A stretch of 11,261 nt of DNA from JALHQU01 sp043745295. Lineage in GTDB: Bacteria > Planctomycetota > Planctomycetia > Gemmatales > Gemmataceae. A program made the position numbers and the translations under genes. The DNA lies in contig JAYTTN010000848.1 of NCBI GenBank assembly GCA_043745295.1, positions 1 through 11,261 of the forward strand, given 5' to 3'. This document shows, one piece after another, positions 1 to 5,257 of this stretch (the stretch's first letter is position 1; each line of letters begins with the position of its first letter). Below the pieces are notes generated by a model, which saw nothing but the letters and a program-made list of their open reading frames with translations, ran no database searches and was not told the DNA's origin.

Positions 1-108
1 GAAGACCGTCGCTCACGCATCCGGCTCGGACGGAATGCCACTCCCTGGCGGTCGCGGCTCGCGAGACCGGCGTGGCCGTTCCGCACGGCGTTCCGCTAGA
101 ACAGCGGC
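1..108. other. Leader before cysA, made of repeat fragments
   Basis: This stretch has no gene. Positions 6-30 match the right arm of the long hairpin at 3789-3813 with one difference, so the other arm probably lies left of the window. Positions 32-44 carry a short module seen again near 4220-4233, and 41-58 resemble repeat C (1191-1218 and 2590-2617). No clear promoter and no good Shine-Dalgarno is visible before the ATG at 109, so the start of the downstream ATPase rests on its homology. The upstream gene is outside the window. Confidence 0.6.
6..30 (+). repeat. Repeat A, single arm
   Basis: A 25-nt segment identical at 24 of 25 positions to the right arm (3789-3813) of the long hairpin after the DUF1080 gene, including the shared core GTCGCTCACGC. 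The five bases before it (GAAGA) resemble the end of the loop of that hairpin (CAAGA), so the window probably cuts through a second complete hairpin copy. Confidence 0.75.
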
Positions 109-1173
109 ATGAGCATTTCCGCCCGCAACGTGTGCAAGAAGTTCGGCGACTTCGTCGCCCTCGACCGCGTCACCGTCGAGGCCCCGTCCGGCTCGCTGGT
201 GGCGCTGCTCGGCCCGTCCGGGTCGGGCAAGACCACCCTGCTCCGCATCATCGCCGGGCTGGAGGTGGCCGACGCCGGCGTCATCGAACACCACGACGAC
301 GACGTGACCGCCCGCACCGCCCGCGACCGCAACGTCGGCTTCGTCTTCCAGCACTACGCCCTGTTCCGGCACATGACGGTGTTCGAGAACGTGGCCTTCG
401 CCCTCCGCGTGCGGCACTGGGACGAGCGGCGGATCCAGGACCGCGTGACGGAGCTGCTGCACCTCGTTCGGCTCGACACGATGGCCGGGCGGTACCCGTC
501 GCAACTGTCCGGCGGGCAAAAGCAGCGGATCGCGCTGGTCCGCGCACTCGCCGCCGAGCCGAAGGTGATCCTGCTGGACGAGCCGTTCGGCGCGCTCGAC
601 GCCAAGGTCCGCACCGAACTCCGCACCTGGCTGCGGCGGTTCCACGACCAGTTCCACGTGACCAGCCTGTTCGTCACGCACGACCAGGAAGAAGCCTTCG
701 AGGTGGCGGACCAGATCGTGGTCATGAACGCCGGCAAGGTGGAACAGACCGGCAGCCCGATGGACGTGTTCGAGCGGCCGGCGAACGCCTTCGTGATGGA
801 CTTCCTCGGCAACGTGAACGTGTTCCCGGCGCGGCTGGAAGGGGGCCGCGCGGTCCTCGGCGACGTGGTCATGCCGGTGTCGGGCAGCCAGATGGTGCCG
901 ACCGGCACCGGCACCGCCGACGTGTACGTCCGCCCGCACGAGCTGGACATCGACCGCGCCGGCACGCCGGGCAACTCGATCCGCGGGCAGATCGTCCACA
1001 TCAACCCGGCCGGGTCGGCGGTGAAGGTGCGGGTGCGGGCCGACGACTTCGGGCTGGTGGTGAACGTGGACATCACGCAGGAGCGGTACAAGCAGCTCGC
1101 CCTGTCGGCCGGCGACTGGGTGTTCGTCTCGCCGAAGACGGCCACCATCTTCGAGTACGACTACGCGATTTGA
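109..1173 (+). CDS. cysA: Sulfate/thiosulfate-type ABC transporter ATP-binding protein
   Basis: 354-aa cytoplasmic ATPase that would power sulfate/thiosulfate import together with CysT/CysW-type permeases. All ABC motifs are present: Walker A GPSGSGKTT (35-43), Q-loop Gln81, signature LSGGQ (133-137), Walker B ILLDEP (154-159) and switch His191 in THDQEEAF. About 110 residues follow the nucleotide-binding domain and look like the TOBE-type extension of the CysA/MalK/PotA group. Length matches CysA (about 340-365 aa). The short insert-free domain and the N-terminal MSISARNVCKKFGDFVALD fit the CysA subfamily best, but other anion or polyamine importers of the same group cannot be excluded. Partner genes are not seen; they may lie to the left. 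No clear Shine-Dalgarno precedes the ATG. A strong hairpin follows at 1191-1256. Confidence 0.9.
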   Translation: MSISARNVCKKFGDFVALDRVTVEAPSGSLVALLGPSGSGKTTLLRIIAGLEVADAGVIEHHDDDVTARTARDRNVGFVFQHYALFRHMTVFENVAFALRVRHWDERRIQDRVTELLHLVRLDTMAGRYPSQLSGGQKQRIALVRALAAEPKVILLDEPFGALDAKVRTELRTWLRRFHDQFHVTSLFVTHDQEEAFEVADQIVVMNAGKVEQTGSPMDVFERPANAFVMDFLGNVNVFPARLEGGRAVLGDVVMPVSGSQMVPTGTGTADVYVRPHELDIDRAGTPGNSIRGQIVHINPAGSAVKVRVRADDFGLVVNVDITQERYKQLALSAGDWVFVSPKTATIFEYDYAI

Positions 1174-1190
1174 CACGGGCGCTGGAACTC

Positions 1191-1256
1191 GCCCGCTCCC
1201 TGCGGTCGCGGCGACGACCAACCGCCTTGTCGTCGCCGCGACCGCCGGGAGCGGGC
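1191..1256. terminator. Large bidirectional hairpin (repeat C) between convergent genes
   Basis: Outer arms 1191-1200 and 1247-1256 are perfectly complementary (10 bp). After a 2-nt/2-nt internal mismatch, inner arms 1203-1218 and 1229-1244 pair perfectly over 16 bp around a 10-nt loop. It starts 17 nt after the cysA stop and ends 10 nt before the stop of the convergent gene, so it can end transcription from both sides. It has no T-tract. The left arm recurs at 2590-2617, so this is also a member of a dispersed repeat family. Confidence 0.8.
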
Positions 1257-1266
1257 CGGTTGTCCC

Positions 1267-1899
1267 TCACGTGTCCGTCTGCACCCACAGCACGCGGTCC
1301 TCGGCGGCGATGCGGCGCACCGGTTCGAGCAGCCCGCGGAAGAACTGGTCGCGGTCGCCCTCCGGGGTGGCCGGCAGGGGCTCGAAGTGCGGCACGACGA
1401 CTTCCAGTTCTTCGAGCAGCTGCGCGACCTGGTCCGGCAGGAAGACCGTGTACATCAGGTCGAGGTCGCCGGCGGACACGCCCGTGTGGCGGAACCCGGC
1501 CCGGCCGAACGGCAGCTCGGCCATCGTCGGGGCACCGTTCCCCGCGGCGATCCGGGCCGCGTCCCAGTACAGAAGCCCGTCGTTGTCGTTGCGGAAGTCC
1601 ATGCCGTCGTCCTGGACGAGCTGGAACACCGTGTCGTCCCAGATGGCCGCGTCGCCCGTCGTCAGGTCGGAGTACCAGTCGGGCGAGATCAGCCGCGCGC
1701 GGATCGCCTTGGCCAGCGGCAGCCGGTCGAGCGGCCACTTGTCCGGGTCGGCCGCCTCGTCGCCGTCGTAGTCGCCGAGCCGCTCCTCCAGGTCTTCCAG
1801 CATGGCGTCCGCGCCGGCCAGGCACTGCGCCTTCGTCGGGGCCGTCGTCAGTTGCTCGAACGCCTCGGCGTCGAGCGAGTAGAGGAAAAAGCCGGCCAT
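1267..1899 (-). CDS. Hypothetical acidic protein, unrecognised family
   Basis: 210-aa protein read leftwards from the ATG at 1899 (MAGFFLYSLDAEAFEQL). A GGGAG Shine-Dalgarno lies 5 nt before this ATG, which is why it was preferred over a longer reading that begins in non-coding sequence upstream. It has no signal peptide or membrane segment and is strongly acidic, with many Asp, Glu and Trp residues, for example DYDGDEAADPDKWPLD. The outline (an N-terminal small-domain segment, a middle LLYWDAARIA segment and a C-terminal VFLPDQVAQLLEELE helix) faintly recalls YfbM/DUF1877-like or SMI1-like cytosolic proteins, but no diagnostic motif was recognised and no function is proposed. A promoter-like pair (TTGTCA, 17 bp, TATTTT) lies about 95 nt upstream. 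Confidence 0.85.
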   Translation of the reverse strand: MAGFFLYSLDAEAFEQLTTAPTKAQCLAGADAMLEDLEERLGDYDGDEAADPDKWPLDRLPLAKAIRARLISPDWYSDLTTGDAAIWDDTVFQLVQDDGMDFRNDNDGLLYWDAARIAAGNGAPTMAELPFGRAGFRHTGVSAGDLDLMYTVFLPDQVAQLLEELEVVVPHFEPLPATPEGDRDQFFRGLLEPVRRIAAEDRVLWVQTDT

Positions 1900-1993
1900 G
1901 AATTCTCCCGATTCGAGCGAGGCGGGGCACCCGACGACAGTGGTACGGAAAGGGCCGCCCAGAGGCACCCACCGCCGAGCGGCCGCCGGCGGG

Positions 1994-2022
1994 AAAATAA
2001 TTCCGCGCGGATTGCTTGACAA
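1994..2022 (-). promoter_or_regulatory. Sigma70-like promoter for the 210-aa gene
   Basis: Read on the minus strand, a -35 box TTGTCA (2022-2017) is followed after exactly 17 bp by TATTTT (1999-1994). This leaves a 5' leader of roughly 88 nt before the ATG at 1899. It lies in a locally AT-rich patch that contrasts with the GC-rich surroundings. No operator was recognised. Confidence 0.55.
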
Positions 2023-2046
2023 ACCCAAAAACGGAACGCATATATA
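2016..2046 (+). promoter_or_regulatory. Rightward promoter-like site sharing the -35 region
   Basis: TTGACA (2016-2021) is followed after 17 bp by CATATA (2039-2044), or after 19 bp by TATATA (2041-2046). It overlaps the -35 of the leftward promoter head-to-head. No rightward gene lies close downstream; a transcript would run antisense into the Nudix gene that ends at 2071. Confidence 0.4.
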
Positions 2047-2070
2047 CTTGCACACCAGAACAGTAACCGT

Positions 2071-2577
2071 TCACCCCACCAGCATCGCCAATCCCGTCCG
2101 CATGGACGGGAAGGCGATGTCGTCCGGGTTCACGGCCGTCGGCAACAGCCACTCGAACCCCGCCACCTCGTCCAGCGCCCGCGCGTCGGCCGGGGTGTCG
2201 GCGACGGCGGTGAAGATCAGGTCGCACACCGGGTACGCCACGCCTTTGTATTCGTAAGTGTTCGGCGCACTGCACAGTAGCCGCACGGCGGTCACGGTCA
2301 GGTTGACCTCCTCCAGAATCTCCCGCCGCAGGCCGACCTCGGCCGATTCGCCCACGTCCAGGAAGCCGCCGGGGATGCCGAACTTGCCCTCGGCCGGCTC
2401 CTTCGCCCGCCGGATGAACAGCGCCTCGCCGGCCGGATTGAAGACGAACGCCCCCGCCGCCACGGTCGGGTTGAAGTAGTACGTCAGGTCGCACGCCGGA
2501 CAGCGGAACGGGTTCGCGCCGGACGTGGCAGTCGCCCCGCAGCGGGGACAGAAGCGGAACAGGTCGGGTGGTGTCAT
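2071..2577 (-). CDS. Zinc-ribbon Nudix hydrolase
   Basis: 168-aa cytoplasmic hydrolase of a nucleoside-diphosphate-linked substrate; the substrate cannot be told from sequence. The N-terminus has a zinc ribbon with Cys10, Cys13, Cys26 and Cys29 (CPRCG and CPACD). The Nudix box covers residues 71-93: G-x5-E with Glu77, then the catalytic helix REILEEVNL, in which the usual Gly near the end is Asn. The layout resembles the NudC/YjhB-like ribbon-plus-Nudix proteins, but it is shorter than NudC and its NADH signature was not seen. The start is ATG at 2577, because the ribbon follows at once; an in-frame ATG at 2631 would add 18 residues encoded by a repeat C copy. No good Shine-Dalgarno is visible, but TACAAT, like a -10 box, lies 7 nt before this ATG. 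Confidence 0.9.
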   Translation of the reverse strand: MTPPDLFRFCPRCGATATSGANPFRCPACDLTYYFNPTVAAGAFVFNPAGEALFIRRAKEPAEGKFGIPGGFLDVGESAEVGLRREILEEVNLTVTAVRLLCSAPNTYEYKGVAYPVCDLIFTAVADTPADARALDEVAGFEWLLPTAVNPDDIAFPSMRTGLAMLVG

Positions 2578-2589
2578 GCGGGGATTGTA

Positions 2590-2617
2590 GCCCGCTCCCG
2601 TCGGTCGCGGCGATGAT
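2590..2617 (+). repeat. Repeat C, single arm
   Basis: This segment shares GCCCGCTCCC and the following CGGTCGCGGCGA block with 1191-1218, differing only in the two bases between the blocks and near the right end. The complementary arm is missing here, so it cannot form the large hairpin. It lies between the divergent Nudix and DUF1080 genes. Confidence 0.7.
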
Positions 2618-2643
2618 GTCTGGGTCGGCATTTGCCCGTCGAG

Positions 2644-2649
2644 TACGAT
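2644..2649 (+). promoter_or_regulatory. Possible -10 box of the DUF1080 gene
   Basis: TACGAT lies 27 nt before the start codon at 2677. No convincing -35 box is seen at the right distance, so this is a weak call. Confidence 0.25.
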
Positions 2650-2676
2650 ATCTCCTCCTTCCCCTCGGAGCTTGCC

Positions 2677-3741
<1,065 letters not shown>

Positions 3742-3752
3742 CGCCTCAGCAG

Positions 3753-3813
3753 TCCGAGCCGGAAGCGTAAGCGACGGAACACGCAAGACCGTCGCTCACG
3801 CTTCCGGCTCGGA
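3753..3813. repeat. Repeat A, complete long hairpin
   Basis: Arms 3753-3777 and 3789-3813 are complementary at 24 of 25 positions around an 11-nt loop (3778-3788). The right arm recurs at 6-30. It starts 12 nt after the DUF1080 stop and ends 16 nt before the next ATG, so it can act as a terminator, but its recurrence marks it as a REP-like palindromic element. There is no T-tract. Confidence 0.85.
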
Positions 3814-3829
3814 TCGGGCCTGTCACTTG

Positions 3830-4120
3830 ATGCAGAACAGGCTGTCCTCGCCGCGGCACCTCGACGAACCGCCGTTCGCGGGCACCGTCGGCGAACCGAT
3901 CCGCTTCTTCACCGCCCTGCAAACCGCCGTCGCTCGGTTGAAGGCGGCGCGGGAAGCCGTAGGCCTGACCCTGAAGGACGTGTCCGAGAAGTCCGGCATC
4001 GCCGTCGAAACCCTGTCGCGGATAGAAACCGGCGCGGCCCGCAACCCGACCTGGAAGACCCTCGGCGACTACGCGAATGCCGTCGGCTGCCGGCTGACTT
4101 TGGGTGTCGAGACTGCTTGA
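3830..4120 (+). CDS. Small XRE-family helix-turn-helix regulator, orphan
   Basis: 96 aa from the ATG at 3830. Residues 36-88 form an XRE/Cro-type DNA-binding domain: LKAAREAVGLTLKDVSEKSG, then the recognition region IAVETLSRIETGAARNPTWKTL and a closing YANAVGCRL helix. Solo proteins of this size often act as repressors or as HigA/MqsA-like antitoxins, but no toxin gene is seen next to it. The first 30 residues have no recognised motif. The start is uncertain: no Shine-Dalgarno precedes it, a TTG lies directly before the ATG at 3827, and the gene begins only 16 nt after the repeat A hairpin, so there is little room for its own promoter. It may depend on read-through from the DUF1080 gene, or its 5' end may have been lost. 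Repeat B begins directly after its stop. Confidence 0.75.
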   Translation: MQNRLSSPRHLDEPPFAGTVGEPIRFFTALQTAVARLKAAREAVGLTLKDVSEKSGIAVETLSRIETGAARNPTWKTLGDYANAVGCRLTLGVETA

Positions 4121-4222
4121 GCCGCGGAGCGGCGGTTGCCGGTAGCCTGGGGTGACTGGCGAGCGCAGCGAGCGGAACTCCAGGCGAAGGCGAAGATGGA
4201 AGCAGCCCCGAAGGGGCGGCGG
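4121..4222 (+). repeat. Repeat B, copy 1
   Basis: 102-nt element that begins at the base after the XRE stop. It holds several small palindromes: CCGCGGAGCGGCGG, GCGAGCGCAGCGAGC, and CCTGGGG facing CTCCAGG, and it ends with GCCCCGAAGGGGCGGC. Copy 2 lies inverted at 5141-5243. The first 36 nt of the two differ at one base and the total lengths differ by one base; the middle is more divergent. It fills the space between the XRE gene and the convergent 72-aa gene. Confidence 0.85.
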
Positions 4223-4246
4223 ATGCCACTCCTCCGGGTTCGTCAC

Positions 4247-4465
4247 TCACGCCAACAAGTCACGACCGGGCGGCAGTTGCTTCCGCTTGCGGAGCCGGAT
4301 CAATCCCCTCAGCGAGTCCTCTTCGCCCACGTCTTCGCCGAGCAGGTGGCGCAGGTTCGCCAGGAACTCGTTGCGGAGACTCGGCCGGACGAGGATGTCG
4401 TCGGTGCTGCACCGGCGGCGGCGCACGATCTCGATGTAAACCACGATGATCTTCTCGTTGTCCAC
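4247..4465 (-). CDS. Hypothetical 72-aa protein, GTG start
   Basis: Basic small protein starting MDNEKIIVVYIEIVRRRRC and ending with RLRKRKQLPPGRDLLA. The GTG at 4465 is chosen because AAAGGA lies 6 nt before it; this is a clear Shine-Dalgarno. A longer overlapping reading from ATG 4484 is in another frame and gives an Arg/Pro-rich product that looks non-coding. There is no signal peptide or membrane segment, although residues 5-13 are hydrophobic and strand-like. No family or function was recognised. It converges with the XRE gene across repeat B and is followed upstream by a hairpin-rich spacer. Confidence 0.65.
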   Translation of the reverse strand: MDNEKIIVVYIEIVRRRRCSTDDILVRPSLRNEFLANLRHLLGEDVGEEDSLRGLIRLRKRKQLPPGRDLLA

Positions 4466-4524
4466 GGAGTGTCCTTTCCGCCATGAGGCGGTTCGGTGTG
4501 AATCGAAAGTGATGGATGAGAATG

Positions 4525-4551
4525 ACCGCGCCGGCTTGCGGCCGGCGCGGT
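4525..4551. terminator. Strong GC hairpin
   Basis: Arms 4525-4535 (ACCGCGCCGGC) and 4541-4551 are perfectly complementary (11 bp) with a 5-nt loop. It lies between the 53-aa gene (ends at 4699, minus strand) and the start of the 72-aa gene, so it could end transcription of the former. There is no T-tract on either strand. Confidence 0.55.
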
Positions 4552-4560
4552 TGCTCTCAG

Positions 4561-4646
4561 CGGTTAGCTCGACCTGGGGAATTCGGCCACGCCGGTGAAG
4601 GCGTGGAAAGTTGCTAACCGTTCGCCGAAGACGGCGATTCCCCTAG
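4561..4646. other. Structured intergenic element with nested stems
   Basis: CGGTTAGC (4561-4568) pairs with GCTAACCG (4613-4620) and encloses a perfect stem CCACGCC/GGCGTGG (4587-4593 with 4600-4606, 6-nt loop). A further hairpin TCGCCG-AAGA-CGGCGA follows (4622-4637), and CTGGGGAATTCG (4574-4585) can pair imperfectly with CGATTCCCCTAG (4636-4646 region) as an alternative fold. The string GGCRATTCCCCTAGC recurs at 5083-5097. It could be a small structured RNA, the 3' end of the 53-aa gene's transcript, or a miniature repeat. Confidence 0.45.
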
Positions 4647-4698
4647 CGCTTCAATTTGGCCGCGCGCACCAGCCACGCGGAAGAGGACTGCTTGCTGG

Positions 4699-4860
4699 TC
4701 AGTTCTGAGTCGCCCGGATGAGCACCCAGGTGATGGCCTTCTTGCAGCCCTTGCAGGGGGGGAACACCTCACCGACGCTGAGCGCGATCTCGATGTGGGG
4801 GCAGTTCGTCGAACGCCAGATGCCAGACGTGGGGCACGAGTGCCCGGTGGTTCCGCGCAT
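4699..4860 (-). CDS. Four-cysteine microprotein, probable zinc-ribbon type
   Basis: 53 aa, starting MRGTTGHSCPTSGIWR and ending KAITWVLIRATQN. Four cysteines (9, 20, and the CKGC pair) fit a small zinc-binding fold, and the phrase ALSVGEVFPPCKGCKKAITW resembles short bacterial proteins with the pattern G-[ED]-x-FPPC-x-x-C. No biochemical role is known to me. The start at 4860 is well supported: a full-strength AAAGGAGG lies 9 nt before it. The same frame can be read upstream to 4986, but that part is not protein-like. The ribosome site can fold with a C-run just upstream (4869-4887). It stands alone in a 780-nt stretch of hairpins and repeats. Confidence 0.75.
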   Translation of the reverse strand: MRGTTGHSCPTSGIWRSTNCPHIEIALSVGEVFPPCKGCKKAITWVLIRATQN

Positions 4861-4868
4861 GAACGTGG

Positions 4869-4887
4869 CCCTCCTTTGAAGGGGGGG
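4869..4887 (-). promoter_or_regulatory. Shine-Dalgarno of the microprotein inside a possible hairpin
   Basis: On the minus strand the run CCCCCCCTTCAAAGGAGGG can fold back, pairing CCC and CCT with AGG and GGG around TCAA with one mismatch. This would cover the AAAGGAGG ribosome site (4877-4870). It suggests translation control, but the stem is short. Confidence 0.35.
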
Positions 4888-4976
4888 CTTGTCAGACGGA
4901 GGAACACCGCGTACCGTTACATTAACTCTCTGTAGCGGGTGCAGCGGCACTCCCCCATCTGCGCAAGCGGTTTGGG

Positions 4977-5023
4977 AACAGACCACGCCCCGGACAGTTA
5001 GCGCTGTCCTGGGCGTGGCTGTT
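4977..5023. terminator. Long imperfect hairpin, 19 bp
   Basis: AACAG (4977-4981) pairs with CTGTT (5019-5023); after a bulged A, CCACGCCC (4983-4990) pairs with GGGCGTGG (5011-5018); after one mismatch, GGACAG (4992-4997) pairs with CTGTCC (5004-5009) around a 6-nt loop. On the plus strand TTTAAAG follows. It may terminate transcripts from either side, or be part of a structured RNA or mobile repeat. It is upstream of the 53-aa gene and downstream of the GH3 gene. Confidence 0.6.
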
Positions 5024-5068
5024 TAAAGATTACGCACCCTGCGCCGGAATTGCAAGGGGTGTCTTGTT

Positions 5069-5118
5069 GAATTGCCTAAAACGGCAATTCCCCTAGCTAA
5101 CTAGTTGGCTAGGGCAAT
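5069..5118. other. Two adjoining hairpins with a shared arm
   Basis: GAATTGCC (5069-5076) and GGCAATTC (5083-5090) form a perfect 8-bp stem with a 6-nt loop. Positions 5087-5097 also pair with 5108-5118 with one mismatch, so the two stems compete for the same bases. CTAGCTAACTAGTTGGCTAG (5094-5113) is itself a near-palindrome. The mutually exclusive layout resembles an attenuator or a repeat end; which one cannot be told. With 4861-5257 as a whole, no further gene is seen. Confidence 0.45.
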
Positions 5119-5140
5119 CGCGGTCTTCGGTTTCTCGTGT

Positions 5141-5243
5141 CTGCCGCCCCTCCGGGGCTGTTGCGGTTGGGTTTGCTTACCTGGGGTTCTGCTCGCTGCG
5201 CTCGCGTGTCACCCCAGGCTACAGGCAACCGCCGCTCCGCGGC
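5141..5243 (-). repeat. Repeat B, copy 2 (inverted)
   Basis: 103-nt inverted copy of 4121-4222. Its well-conserved end faces the GH3 gene and starts 14 nt after that gene's stop, just as copy 1 starts directly after the XRE stop. In both cases the element has the same orientation relative to the gene it follows. On the minus strand five T's precede it (5250-5246). Confidence 0.85.
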
Positions 5244-5257
5244 TGAAAAAGTGTTCC

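Noticed and set aside
72..1901. A 609-codon rightward open frame across cysA and the next gene
   Set aside because: The product is Arg/Pro-rich without any domain, and it overlaps the clearly coding CysA frame and the antisense of the 210-aa gene. Long shadow frames are expected at this GC content.
2578..2631. The longer Nudix start at 2631
   Set aside because: The 18 extra residues come from a repeat C copy and precede a zinc ribbon that normally lies at the N-terminus.
3830..4465. A toxin-antitoxin pair formed by the XRE gene and the 72-aa gene
   Set aside because: The genes are convergent and separated by a repeat, and the 72-aa product has no toxin motif that I recognise.
4614..4907. 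A 97-codon leftward frame overlapping the microprotein
   Set aside because: It has Arg/Ser/Pro-rich composition and no ribosome site, while the overlapping 53-aa frame has a strong one and a patterned cysteine set.
4121..5243. A transposon bounded by the two inverted repeat B copies
   Set aside because: There is no transposase between them, the repeats have internal palindromes and divergent inner parts, and both look tied to neighbouring stop codons. No target-site duplication was seen.
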